The translations under genes were made by a program, and so were the position numbers. A stretch of DNA of 64,000 nucleotides from Roseibium sp. (GTDB lineage Bacteria; Pseudomonadota; Alphaproteobacteria; Rhizobiales; Stappiaceae): positions 62,001-126,000 of the forward strand of contig JAEPNV010000004.1 of NCBI GenBank assembly GCA_017643215.1. Direction: 5' to 3'. The notes under the pieces were generated by a model that was given only the letters and a program-made list of their open reading frames with translations, did no database searches and had not been told where the DNA came from. Shown piece after piece: positions 37,421-47,971 of this stretch (the first letter of the stretch is position 1; each line of letters begins with the position of its first letter).

Positions 37421-38071
37421 TTAATGGACCGTACAGCTATGACCGGAACAGCCACTGCAGGCCGAGCAGCCTTTGCACGCGGCTGCTGCGTGAAGACCAG
37501 TCGGTCGGGGCCAGTAAGCCATGGGCGCCGGCTCCTGATAGACCGCTTCGTAATCTTCCAGGAACGTGAGGTAGTGATCGAGCGTATCGTCGCTCATCTG
37601 ACCGTCGGCCTCCGGAACATGGTGAAGGAAGTGGCCGGCGACGGCCTCGCAGAACGCCGCATAGTCGCGCGTGAAGATCACGAACGTGTGCCACAGCTCG
37701 TCCACGGCACCGGTCATGCCGTAGTATTTTCCGTGCTGGGTCGCGGTGGCCGCCAGAGAGAGGAAGCGGATCATTTCACGCATGTGATCCGTGGCAATGT
37801 CGACCGAGAACCCCTGTTCCTTCTGATAGCGGGCAAGAACGTGATCGAGATTGAACCTTTCGGCCGTCTTGGTCCGGTTCAAGGCGTCCGCGACGAATCC
37901 GGGAATAGACTGCGCATATCCTTTGGGTTCTTCGACGTACTGGTCGCCCGAAAACGCTTCACGCGTCGGAACTCCGCTTTTGCCAGCCGTGGCGGACTGG
38001 CGAACTTCATCAGAATCCGCGTTTGGAACGATGCCGGCCGGCAGTTCAAAATGTATGTGCTCCTGTTTCAT
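37421..38071 (-). CDS. GRDP-like domain protein with Cys-rich C-terminal tail, possible RiPP precursor
   Basis: The 216-residue protein has a middle domain like the glycine-rich-domain-containing (GRDP-like, PF07173-type) family, with the WH block TGAVDELWHTFVIFTRDY and HFLHHVPEADG. The last 20 residues are unlike the rest: a tail ACKGCSACSGCSGHSCTVH with five Cys, four of them spaced CxxCxxCxxC. This could be a modified core peptide behind a large leader, or a metal-binding tail. I use ATG 38071 (GGAG 7 bases upstream), 11 codons after the first ATG of the frame. It is the first gene of an operon with a glycosyltransferase and an exporter, and it is followed by a hairpin. The upstream 100 bp are very AT-rich and hold the promoter. 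Confidence 0.75.
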   Translation of the reverse strand: MKQEHIHFELPAGIVPNADSDEVRQSATAGKSGVPTREAFSGDQYVEEPKGYAQSIPGFVADALNRTKTAERFNLDHVLARYQKEQGFSVDIATDHMREMIRFLSLAATATQHGKYYGMTGAVDELWHTFVIFTRDYAAFCEAVAGHFLHHVPEADGQMSDDTLDHYLTFLEDYEAVYQEPAPMAYWPRPTGLHAAAACKGCSACSGCSGHSCTVH

Positions 38072-38200
38072 AACTGGTCTCCGAACAGAACCTGAAAGTT
38101 GCATTCACGACGGAGATTAGCCGCTCGAAATTAGGCGAAAATGTGCTTTCTAATAATATAACTATAATATAAATCGAATATATTCTGGTTATAATTGGTT

Positions 38201-38839
38201 TTAACGCACAATTGCACTGTATATCTCATAATTATTCGAGCTATATTTTATTGCGTTATTTCGAAGTTCCCGAGTCTTTGAAAGGGTGGTTTTGTAATCC
38301 TGGCTCAATATTGATGAACGTAGTGAGCACAGATTTGAAATCACTTCCTCTTTGTCCTCGCGATATGGCGCAATGCAGGAACGGTATGGGCGCGTCCGGC
38401 GAAGTTCATGCAGAAACAGTCGTGAACTATGATCATTCATCAGCGTGGCCGAGACGCCTTCGAGCATCAGGTCAATAGAGTCCGGCTGTAGATTTTTGGG
38501 ACAAATATGAACATCGTCGAGTTGCTGTGAGCGAAGTGGGGGACGATCGGCGGGATTGTTCAACCGCCAGATAGCAGCGCACTTCGCCAATATGTACATG
38601 TTATTATAAGCATTAATGAGAGAGTTATAGTCTATCTTCGAGATAAAATATCCTTTGCTTCTGCTATAATTCAATAAATCTTCCGAAGACAAACGGATCA
38701 AAGCTTCTCGTATTGGCAGGGGACTCACTTTTAATTGGCAGGACAGATCCTTGACGTTAATAAACGTATCGACACCAAGTTGTCCGTCGAAGATCCTTGC
38801 ACGAATAGAAAGGTAAATCTCGTGGTCGGTGGCGATCAC
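38201..38839 (-). CDS. GntR-like (FadR-type) transcriptional regulator
   Basis: The roughly 212-residue product has a winged HTH of GntR type near its start (VKDLSCQLKVSPLPIREALIRLSSEDLL) followed by a helical, FCD-like effector domain that is poorly conserved. I choose GTG 38839, with GGGAG seven bases upstream; the frame is open to 38890. Base composition is clearly lower in GC than the left half of the window, a sign of transfer. It lies upstream of the Cys-tailed protein operon on the same strand and probably regulates it. Confidence 0.7.
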   Translation of the reverse strand: MIATDHEIYLSIRARIFDGQLGVDTFINVKDLSCQLKVSPLPIREALIRLSSEDLLNYSRSKGYFISKIDYNSLINAYNNMYILAKCAAIWRLNNPADRPPLRSQQLDDVHICPKNLQPDSIDLMLEGVSATLMNDHSSRLFLHELRRTRPYRSCIAPYREDKEEVISNLCSLRSSILSQDYKTTLSKTRELRNNAIKYSSNNYEIYSAIVR

Positions 38840-39122
38840 TGTACATCTCCCAACACAACCCGCTAAGGTAGAGTTGATAAAAATATACAACCAATATGGC
38901 GGTTTGTTGTTTTTGAATGGGGAGAAAGTTTGCGCTGTTTATTCATACGCTAATTCCACGCGAGACCTTTGCCCGCTTCCTCTGCCCGGGGGGCTTCAAT
39001 CTCGGCATTCAATGCGAGCAAATTGGTCTGCCCCGTCTCCACCGGTACCTTTGGCCTCATGGCCGGTTCACACCTCCAAAACACCCGCTGAAAAGAGTGA
39101 ATCATGCAAAATGCCGATGTAA

Positions 39123-39455
39123 AGTTGCAAGGAAATAGCCGCTTTCGAGCAGAAAACTTGCAAAAACAAATACTGGCAAGCAGCTAAATCCAGTGCGATC
39201 TCAGCTGCTTGTCAATTCTTCACAGCCGACGCAACACTGCGTGAAAAAATCGAATATTGCGGCAAACCACTCCGATACTATGACGAAATTTTCGAACACT
39301 CTATGGTATTTTTATCAAGCCTTTGGAAAATATGGGAAAACGGAGAGATTGAACATCGTCAAACGGTCTTAAAATTGGCGTTTGATGACCGTTTGGCATA
39401 CTGCCGCGAACAAGGTTTTCGAACACCCAAATTGTCCTTTATTTCAGGGCTTTAG
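39123..39455 (+). pseudogene. Serine recombinase, C-terminal remnant
   Basis: An open stretch after a stop at 39120-39122 encodes about 110 residues that match the end of large serine recombinases. Recognisable pieces are DEIFEHSMVFLSSLWKIWEN, HRQTVLKLAFDDRLAYCREQ and GFRTPKLSFISGL before a TAG at 39453. No catalytic or DNA-binding domain is left upstream. It is a scar of an earlier integrative element, cut off near the IS481-like insertion. Confidence 0.75.
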
Positions 39456-39512
39456 ATGAAATTTGCAGGAGTCAAATGTCCTTCCCGAGAGATGGGTAAC
39501 AGGTCGTTCGGG

Positions 39513-40815
39513 AGACATAGGTTACACTTTTGGCCCTTTGCGGAGGATGCAGGGGTGCCGTGGAAGGAGTGTAACGTGGAAGATGAACGACTTCGTTTTG
39601 TGGCACGGTTGCTGGACGGCGAGAAGATGGCTCCGCTCTGCCGTGAGTTCGATATCTCGCGCAAGACCGGTTACAAGTTGCGGGAGCGTTATCAGGATTT
39701 TGGTGTTGCGGGTCTGACGGACCGCTCGCGCCGCCCGTACCGGCAAGCCAACCAGTTGCCGCTGCCGGTGGAAAAAACGATTTTCCGGTTAAAGCAGGAC
39801 AGGCCGAGCTGGGGAGCGCCCAAGGCATGTGCCCGGCCTGACCGGGTATCCGAGAGGCTTTGCGGCGGCGCTATCCCGATGCGCCTACACCCGCGATCAG
39901 CACGGTGCATGCGGTGCTCGACCGTCATGGCCTAGTCAAGCGCCGAGGCCGGCGCCGGAACAAGGCAAGAGGCACACCGCTGTCGCCCGGGTTGCACCCA
40001 AACGATCTGTGGTGCGCAGACCCTCGGGTCAAGCCCGAGGGCATGCTTCAAGGCCTGTCCCCGCGTAAGCGGAGAGCGAGTTCATGCTGGCCGACCGGCG
40101 CTATTGCTATCCGCTGACGATCACGGATCATGCCAGCCGCTACTTGTTTGCCTGCGAAGCCCTGCACACCACCAAGGAAGCCTATGCCTTCAAGGTTTTC
40201 GAGCGCGTTTTCAAAGAATTCGGATTGCCAAGGTCGATCAAACCGACAATGGCGTGCCCTTCGCAAGCCCCAATGCCTTGTTCAATCTGTCCCGGCTTTC
40301 GGTCTGGTGGCTCAGACTGGGGATCGAGGTGGAACGCATCAAGCCCGGCCATCCGGAACAGAACGCTCGTCATGAGCGCATGCATCCCACGCTCACGCTG
40401 GAGACCACCAAGCCGGCCGGGAGCACGTTTCTCCAACAGCAGGCCAGATTTGATGACTTCAACAACGAACGGCCTGATCAGGCCTTGGCCATGCAGTATC
40501 CCGCGGAACGCTATTCACCCGCGCGACGTGTCTATCAAGGCGTGCCGGACATCGACTATCCGTTCCATGACAAGACCGTCATTGTCACCGCCCGCGGGCG
40601 GATCTGCAGGCATCGCAAGAAGATCAATCTCAGCCAGGTTTTCGCAGGCCAGGCTGCCGGCATAAAGCAAACCGACGACCATATCTGGTTGGTCAGCTTC
40701 CTGGATTATGATCTGGGATACTTCGACGACGAGACCTGCAGAATGGAGCCCATCAAGAACCCTTTCGGCGCAAATGTGTTACCTTTGTCGTCGGAATAAA
40801 CTGTAACCTATGTGT
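39513..40815 (+). mobile_element. IS481-like insertion sequence, copy 1 (decayed)
   Basis: The element is bounded by inverted repeats with core ACATAGGTTACA (39515-39526) and its complement (40802-40813). The transposase inside is broken. A related copy lies 51 bp downstream in the same orientation, with similar but not identical ends. Confidence 0.8.
39555..40799 (+). pseudogene. IS481-like transposase, copy 1, frameshifted
   Basis: The N-terminal HTH part (RLRFVARLLDGEKMAPLCRE, DRSRRPYRQANQLPLPVE) and the C-terminal DDE part (QARFDDFNNERPDQALAMQY, KKINLSQVFAGQAAGI) are in different frames. One cause is an extra double-hairpin segment (40021-40074) placed right after the first catalytic Asp region (LWCAD). 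Further indels occur near 39825-39850. Confidence 0.8.
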
Positions 40816-40866
40816 CCGGATCGGACAAAGTGAGCTTATCGAGAGATAGCTGACAGTTCATTCCAA

Positions 40867-42159
40867 TCACATGGTTTACACATCTGGCATTTGGGGGAGC
40901 CCCGAATGCCTTGGAAAGAGTGTAGACCTATGATTGAACGCCTCCGTTTTGTGGCCCGGTTGCTTGAAGGTGAGAAGATGGCGCCGTTGTGCCGCGAGTT
41001 CGGCATTTCGCGGGTGACAGGTTACAAGATTTTTGAACGCTACAGGGAATGTGGCCTTGATGGTCTCACTGACCGGAGCCGGCGTCCGTATCGTCAGGCG
41101 AACAAGCTTCCCTATCAAATCGAACGCTGCATCCTGGGTCTCAAGCGCGAGCATCCGTCTTGCGGAGCGCCGAAGATCCGCGACAAGCTGATCCGGCAAT
41201 ATCCGATGCTCAAGGCTCCGGCAATCAGCACGGTGCATGCGGTGCTCGACCGTCATGGACTGGTCGAGCGCCGCAAGCGCCGCCGTTACAAGGCCCGGGG
41301 AACTGAGCTTCATGACGCGCAGGAGGCCAACGGGCTCTGGTGCGCGGACCCTCGGGTCAAGCCCGAGGGCATGCTTCAAGGCCTGTCCCCGCGAAAGCGG
41401 GGAGCGAGTTCATGCTGGCCGACCGGCGCTATTGCTATCCGCTGACGATCACGGATCATGCCAGCCGCTACTTGTTTGCCTGCGAAGCCCTGCACACCAC
41501 CAAGGAAGCCTATGCCTTCAAGGTTTTCGAGCGCGTCTTCAAGGAATTCGGCCTTCCTGCCGCCATTCGCACCGACAACGGCCTGCCCTTCGCCAGCCCG
41601 AATGCGCTGTTCGGATTGAGCAAGCTGTCCGTATGGTGGCTGCGCCTGGGCATCCGGATCGAGCGCATCAAGCCCGGCCATCTGCAACAGAACGCTCGTC
41701 ATGAGCGCAAGCATCTCACGCTGAATAGCGAAACGGCAAAGCCGGCAGCCTTCAACTTCCTCCAGCAGCAGGAAAAGTTCGATCGCTTCATGGCGGTTTA
41801 CAATAATGAGCGCCCACATCAAGGCCTCGCTGGCGCCTATCCCGGAGAACTCTATACACCCTCCGCCCGTGTCTACGAACCGTCCTGCGAACCCGAATAT
41901 CCCTTCCATGAGCGCACCGTACGCGTCACACAATGCGGCCGCATTTGTATCGGAAAGCGGAAGATCAATCTCAGTCAGGTCTTCGCAGGCCAAATCCTCG
42001 GACTTCGAGAAGTCGACGAAGACATTTGGCGCGTTTCATTCCTCGATTATGATCTGGGATCCTTCGACAATAAGGAAGATCGGGTCGAGCCAACTAAAAA
42101 CCCATTCGCCCCGGAGAAAGTGTAAACAGTCTCTCCGGTATTAAATGTAAACCATGTGA
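40867..42159 (+). mobile_element. IS481-like insertion sequence, copy 2 (decayed)
   Basis: Terminal inverted repeats TCACATGGTTTACA (40867-40880) and TGTAAACCATGTGA (42146-42159) are perfect complements. The element has the size and gene plan of copy 1. The transposase is in two frames. Confidence 0.82.
40906..42125 (+). pseudogene. IS481-like transposase, copy 2, frameshifted by a hairpin insert
   Basis: The first part (40906-41348) starts MPWKECRPMIERLRFVARLL and reads through the HTH and the first DDE Asp (GLWCAD). The second part (41413-42125) resumes with the usual FMLADRRYCYPLTITDHASRY and continues to the end (INLSQVFAGQILGLREVDED). Relative to the family's normal WCAD-(F/Y)KGEF junction, two hairpin pieces of 25 and 22 bp are inserted, which shift the frame by two. 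Apart from this, the reading frames are intact, so the insert alone appears to have killed the gene. Confidence 0.82.
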
Positions 42160-42181
42160 CAAGACCGGACCTTTATTAATT

Positions 42182-42227
42182 TGGTGACCCCGACAGGATT
42201 CGAACCTGTGACCTCTGCCTTCGGAGG
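42182..42227 (-). other. tRNA-Arg(CCG)-like 3' fragment, left attachment site of island 1
   Basis: Read on the minus strand, the 46 bp form the anticodon loop (CTCCGAA), variable loop, T-arm (GGTTCGAATCC) and acceptor 3' end with CCA of a tRNA-Arg. The 5' half is missing. A matching fragment with 41 of 46 identical bases lies at 54977-55022 in the same orientation, and a tyrosine integrase gene starts 168 bp away. It is therefore an att site. Confidence 0.8.
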
Positions 42228-42368
42228 GGTCAGGAATTGATTTTCGCTCGTTTACCTTCGATGACTTTGGCGTACTCTTAGATATTGATTTTTCATCATA
42301 AATCAGGTTCCTATAGGTAGTATGGGCTTGTATGAGGCAGGCTCAATAGACGTCAAATTACCTAAAGC

Positions 42369-42390
42369 GTGCTACCTATGTGCTACCTGT
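42369..42390 (+). repeat. 11-bp tandem repeat before integrase 1
   Basis: GTGCTACCTAT and GTGCTACCTGT stand head to tail just before the integrase ATG. The same pattern recurs at 54911-54932 near the other end of island 1, and a related one at 55151-55172 before integrase 2. The pattern suits integrase arm-type binding sites. Confidence 0.55.
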
Positions 42391-42395
42391 AGATC

Positions 42396-43694
42396 ATGAG
42401 CAATGAGCGACTGACCAAAACCATTGTCGAACGAGCGGAGCCACGGGCAAGCGATCACACCATCTGGTGTGGCAAGCTTCGAGGCTTCGGATGCCGGGTT
42501 TGGCCGAGCGGCAAGAAGACCTTTATCGCGCAATACCGGATCGGCGGTCGAAGCGGAAAGCTGCGTAAGAAAACGCTTGGCACTTACGGCGTTTTGACGG
42601 TCGATCAGGCACGCAAGGAAGCTGAAAAGTATCTTGCACTTGCGCAAACCGGGCAGGACTTGGCGGGTGAAGAACGTCAAGTGCGCACTGAAATGACCGT
42701 GTCGGAGCTGTGTGACGAATATCTTGAACATGGTGTTGCGCTCAAGAAAGCCTCTACTGTCGCAACCGATGTTGGCAGGATAAACGCCCACATCCGCCCA
42801 CTGCTGGGCAAGAGAAAAATCAGCACCGTGAAGCGGGCCGATATCGAGCGGTTCATGCACGACGTGGCCAAAGGCAAAACGGCGCACGACAAGCGAACCG
42901 AAAAAGGCCGCTCAATCGTCAGAGGTGGCAAAGGAACCGCAACGCGCACAGTTCGGCTGCTTGGTGGCATTTTTACCTATGCCGTCAACCAAGGCTACCT
43001 CGAAACCAATCCGCGCACTGGCTCCAAGCTTTTCAAAGACGGCGCGAAAGAGCGCTTCCTCAGCCAGTCCGAAATCGAGCGCTTAGGCGAAGTGCTCACC
43101 GAAGCGGAAACAATAGGATTGCCGTGGCATCTGAAAGACAACGCAAAGACCAAACACAGGCCGGTATCGGAAGGAAACTTGCGAGAGAAAATCTCGCCGC
43201 ACGTTACCGCCGCCATACGCTTGCTACTGCTTACAGGCTGCCGTTTGCGTGAAATCCTTGACCTGCGTTGGAGTGAAGTTGATCTCGAACGCGGCCTGCT
43301 TGACCTGCCGGATAGCAAGACTGGGCGCAAGGTGGTCTATCTATCGGAAGCGGCAGTTGAAGTCTTGGAAGGCTTGCCGCGTGTCGGCACCTATGTGTTT
43401 CTCGGCGCATCGCTTGACAAACCACGCTCCGACCTCAAACGACCTTGGGAACGCATTTCACGACATGCAGGTCTTGCAGACGTCAGATTGCATGATCTTC
43501 GCCACACTTTTGCATCTGTCAGTGTTGCTAGCGGTATGAGCCTGCCCATGATTGGCGCTTTGCTTGGGCACAAGTCTACAAGCACGACGGCACGCTATGC
43601 GCACCTTACCGATGACCCGCTGCGTCGAGCGTTGAACGAGGCCAGCGGAAGCTTGGCAAAAGCCATGCTTTCGAAGCGGGAACCAGACGCATAG
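42396..43694 (+). CDS. Tyrosine integrase of island 1 (P4-like, arm-binding N-terminal domain)
   Basis: The 432-residue recombinase has an N-terminal DUF4102-type arm-binding domain (GFGCRVWPSGKKTFIAQYRI), a core-binding domain and a catalytic domain. The active-site residues are Arg in TGCRLREILDLRW, His-x-x-Arg in HDLRHTFASVSV and the Tyr nucleophile in ARYAHLTDDP. It lies right next to the tRNA-Arg att fragment. All catalytic residues are present, so the island may still be mobile. Confidence 0.92.
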   Translation: MSNERLTKTIVERAEPRASDHTIWCGKLRGFGCRVWPSGKKTFIAQYRIGGRSGKLRKKTLGTYGVLTVDQARKEAEKYLALAQTGQDLAGEERQVRTEMTVSELCDEYLEHGVALKKASTVATDVGRINAHIRPLLGKRKISTVKRADIERFMHDVAKGKTAHDKRTEKGRSIVRGGKGTATRTVRLLGGIFTYAVNQGYLETNPRTGSKLFKDGAKERFLSQSEIERLGEVLTEAETIGLPWHLKDNAKTKHRPVSEGNLREKISPHVTAAIRLLLLTGCRLREILDLRWSEVDLERGLLDLPDSKTGRKVVYLSEAAVEVLEGLPRVGTYVFLGASLDKPRSDLKRPWERISRHAGLADVRLHDLRHTFASVSVASGMSLPMIGALLGHKSTSTTARYAHLTDDPLRRALNEASGSLAKAMLSKREPDA

Positions 43695-43806
43695 TAACCC
43701 GCCAGCCGGTTCTCTTCCCGGCAAAATGAAAAAAATCGCTCCAAAACTGTATATGTATCCACCAAGGGGCCTCTCTTGGTGAAACCATACCATTTGGAGA
43801 AACCCC

Positions 43807-44112
43807 ATGGACCAGAATCCACTCTCCCCTGATCAGGCGATCCAGTACCTCAAGGCCCGCTACAACAAATCTCTGCGCAAGTCCTATCTGGCGAAGCTGC
43901 GCTCTATTGGCGGCGGCGCGCTTTTCTACAAGATCGGATCAGCTGTGTTCTACGACCAAACTGACCTCGACAACTGGGTTTTGAAAAACAGAACACCGAA
44001 GGCCGCTTCCGCCACTCAAGCCTATGCAATTCAGAACGGGCTATGCCCCATACTGGAAGAAAGCGAACCGCACTTTCCCGCGTGTGACGATGGCTGGGTC
44101 GAGTTGAATTAG
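43807..44112 (+). CDS. Small HTH protein, AlpA/excisionase-like
   Basis: The 101-residue protein has a MerR/AlpA-type helix-turn-helix arrangement (LSPDQAIQYLKARYNKSLRKSYLAKL ... GSAVFYDQTDLDNWV), typical for excisionases and island regulators. It follows integrase 1 by 112 bp on the same strand. It probably promotes excision or controls island genes. Confidence 0.65.
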   Translation: MDQNPLSPDQAIQYLKARYNKSLRKSYLAKLRSIGGGALFYKIGSAVFYDQTDLDNWVLKNRTPKAASATQAYAIQNGLCPILEESEPHFPACDDGWVELN

Positions 44113-44234
44113 AAAGCACTTACAATGACTTACAAGAAATCAAAAGTTGACACCACCTGTGAGTCTGGTTTGTATTGGAAGGTGAAGGCCGCAGGGTCTC
44201 ACCATGACAACAACCCGATGAAAGGACTTACGTC

Positions 44235-44444
44235 ATGGAACACGAAAACAACGATTTCATCCTCATTCCGGCCAAGGGTGGCGGTGCGCTTGTGCGGCGA
44301 AGCGAGATCGCCGGAGGCCGCCCCAATGGACAGGAAGGCGGGATCGTCTACCTCAAGTCTGGCCCCTCGGTCTACACGACCGCAAGCATCCCGCAGATTG
44401 CCGGATATCTTGAGGCGGAAGTTGCGCAGGTACGCGACCACTGA
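44235..44444 (+). CDS. Small island protein of unknown function
   Basis: The 69-residue protein (starts MEHENNDFILIPAKGGGALV) has no known motif. AAAGGA stands about ten bases before the ATG, and the codon use fits a real gene. It lies between the AlpA-like gene and the arm-domain gene, all on the plus strand. Confidence 0.5.
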   Translation: MEHENNDFILIPAKGGGALVRRSEIAGGRPNGQEGGIVYLKSGPSVYTTASIPQIAGYLEAEVAQVRDH

Positions 44445-44507
44445 TCACAGTTATAACCGTGCGCTGCTCATATGGGGTGGCGTACGGATCACTGAGAGGG
44501 TTTCGCC

Positions 44508-45092
44508 ATGAAAGAGCGGCGCAACCCGACCGAAGCCCAGACCGTCCGCCGAGTGCGAAGCAAACCTGTAGGGCCGAAAGACCCACGGGCGCGCAACGAT
44601 GCCTATTGGGCTTTGCGGCAGCAGGGCTATTCTGATGCATTCGCCCGAAGAGCATTTCGCGACATGCTGCCTCGCTTCTATCGTGAGACGATGGCGCTTT
44701 CCGGCGAGTACATCGACGACATCGATCCAGACGAGCTTCTCTTTGTTCCGCAGATGAACACGGAACTGAAAACGCTGGCCGTAGTGGTGCGGCCCGAACT
44801 CACAGACGAAGTGGCTGCAACAGCGGCTCCAAGAGCGACTGAATACACAATCTGGTCAGAAATGACGCCCGGTCTCGGCGTGCGCGTTCGCCCCTCAGGC
44901 AGGCGCAGCTACGTGGTCATGTTCAGGATCGCAGGAACAAAGAAACAAGGCAAAGTCACGCTTGGAAGCCCCGGAAATCTGTCACTGGAAATCGCAAAAC
45001 GGCTGGCACGTGAAGTGAGGATTGAAGCACTGGCTGGAAACGACCCCCGGCCCATGCACAAGCGCGGTGAACTGCTTCGAAGGATCAAATGA
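44508..45092 (+). CDS. Protein with a stand-alone integrase arm-binding (DUF4102-like) domain
   Basis: The 194-residue protein has an N-terminal region of about 100 residues with a helical RecX-like look (DAYWALRQQGYSDAFARRAF). A C-terminal domain then mirrors the N-terminus of the two integrases in the window: EYTIWSEMTPGLGVRVRPSG, RRSYVVMFRIAG and VTLGSPGNLSLEIAKRLARE. No catalytic recombinase domain follows, and the stop is clean. It may bind the same arm sites as the integrase and act as a directionality or silencing factor. GAGAGGG precedes the ATG. Confidence 0.65.
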   Translation: MKERRNPTEAQTVRRVRSKPVGPKDPRARNDAYWALRQQGYSDAFARRAFRDMLPRFYRETMALSGEYIDDIDPDELLFVPQMNTELKTLAVVVRPELTDEVAATAAPRATEYTIWSEMTPGLGVRVRPSGRRSYVVMFRIAGTKKQGKVTLGSPGNLSLEIAKRLAREVRIEALAGNDPRPMHKRGELLRRIK

Positions 45093-45625
45093 GCAAGGCG
45101 CGTCTTGGCCGGGTTCCCCTATGTTACCCCCGCAAAAGAGGGAAACAGGTCGCAGGTGCGGGTTCGCCCAAATGAGTCTGTCCGACTCTTGACGCGATAA
45201 ACGCCGGTAAACGCATTCATGAAACACAGAAACACCGATGCAACGCCGTTTCGTGCTTTCAGATGCCACCACTGAATCACCATTGTTGGATTCTGTGGTT
45301 GAGTCAGGAAGGCGGTATTGAAGTTCGCCAAGCCACTTTGGATTGGCACCGCAACTTACGCACGTTCACCCGCTGGGCCGAGATTGCGTAGGCCAAGGAC
45401 CACCAGCAGGGCGCCAGCACCCAAAACGAAAGCACCCGTGCGGATAGCACTCAGGACCATGGATCGTAAGACAGGAAGAAGGACTTTGATCACATCTATC
45501 CGATGAAAAGGAAGAATGATCAACTCAGGTTACAGGACAGGACAAATCACAGGATAGAGGACCTACTTCTTAGCCTTGCCGGTAGGCTATACCGGCCCAA
45601 AAGGTGATGCTGGATGGAAACAGCA
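45093..45625. other. 533-bp region without a convincing gene
   Basis: Only short, poorly coding open frames are present. The segment GAAACAGGTCGCAG near 45142 recurs near 55124 beside integrase 2, so parts of this stretch may be worn-down island ends. Nothing else is recognised. Confidence 0.5.
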
Positions 45626-45931
45626 TCACCGCACCTTGAACTCTTCAGAGTCCAAGCATTTCTGCCGGAGGTGGTGGCGGACGCGTCGCCACTTCCCTTG
45701 CTCAAAGCTATCGGAATAGCGCCAAGCGCGATCTTCTTGGATGAGGGCGACTTCCGCAGCGTGTGAGCCGTGTTCGGCAAAAAGGGCCGAAGCCGTTGTC
45801 TCGATCTCACATCGTGGGATCAGCCGGGGCCGGACTATCCCCGCCCAGATTTCCCAAAGAAGCGCGCCCCAGATCGGTGCGAGACAAGCAACCCAAACGG
45901 CTATTTCCAGCCATGTTCGCCAGTAAGGCAT
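45626..45931 (-). CDS. Small membrane protein of unknown function
   Basis: The 101-residue product starts MPYWRTWLEIAVWVACLAPI and has one strongly hydrophobic N-terminal helix (about residues 7-33), followed by a charged cytoplasmic-type domain (RHHLRQKCLDSEEFKVR). It is divergent from the XRE regulator of the restriction operon, with 94 bp between starts. The gene is supported only by its composition and position. Confidence 0.45.
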   Translation of the reverse strand: MPYWRTWLEIAVWVACLAPIWGALLWEIWAGIVRPRLIPRCEIETTASALFAEHGSHAAEVALIQEDRAWRYSDSFEQGKWRRVRHHLRQKCLDSEEFKVR

Positions 45932-46006
45932 TGATTCTGATCGCGCTCATCTACTACATAAGGTTCTGCCTCTACAACAAATAGTACATGGCTGAAACGG
46001 AGTCTA

Positions 46007-46025
46007 TGCAGAACAAAATGTTCGC
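46007..46025. promoter_or_regulatory. Inverted repeat just before the XRE regulator
   Basis: GAACA-AAA-TGTTC (46011-46023) is a perfect 5-bp inverted repeat with flanking TGC/GC extension and ends 2 bp before the regulator ATG. It fits an autoregulatory operator of a controller-type XRE protein. Confidence 0.5.
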
Positions 46026-46372
46026 ATGGATATTTTCGCAAAAAGGCTTCGTGAGCGAGCCGATCAAATGGGCATTTCAAACTCGGAAGCTGCTCGGCGC
46101 GCCGGGCTGGAGGAGCGTAGGTATGGCCACTACATCGCGGGCCGGCGTGAGCCGGACCTTGCGACGCTGAAGACGATCGCCGGGGTGCTTCAAACCACCC
46201 CCAACTGGTTGCTGGGGGTTGCTGACGCTCAGGAAGACGATCCCGCGAAAGCATCGTTCATCGACAGATTTGCAAACGCTGCGAAAGGCATGAACGCCGA
46301 AGAACTCGAACTGCTCGTGATTCAGGCCGAGGCAGTCGCCGCGAGAAAAAACACCAAAGTGAAAAACAAGTA

Positions 46373-46373
<1 letters not shown>
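46026..46373 (+). CDS. XRE-family regulator, likely controller of the type I RM operon
   Basis: The 115-residue protein has an XRE HTH ([35 protein letters not shown]) and a C-terminal helical tail ([17 protein letters not shown]). Its stop overlaps the hsdM start (TAATG), so it is the first gene of the restriction operon and is translated together with hsdM. By analogy with controller proteins it probably delays or balances RM expression after island transfer. Confidence 0.82.

Positions 46374-47967
<1,594 letters not shown>

Positions 47968-47971
<4 letters not shown>

Noticed and set aside
38829..39122. Plus-strand frames starting near the GntR-like gene
   Set aside because: They read antisense to the regulator start and then through AT-rich spacer; no domain is visible.
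42182..42227. A complete tRNA-Arg gene
   Set aside because: Only the 3' half from the anticodon loop onward is present; the bases on the 5' side do not form a D-arm or acceptor partner.
44125..44511. A 128-codon frame starting MTYKKSKVDTT
   Set aside because: It overlaps the better supported 44235-44444 gene in another frame and shows poor coding character.
45120..45175. A tRNA-like or att-like stretch near GAAACAGGTCGCAG
   Set aside because: Only a short segment resembles a tRNA T-arm region and no cloverleaf can be drawn, so I do not call an RNA gene or a third att site.
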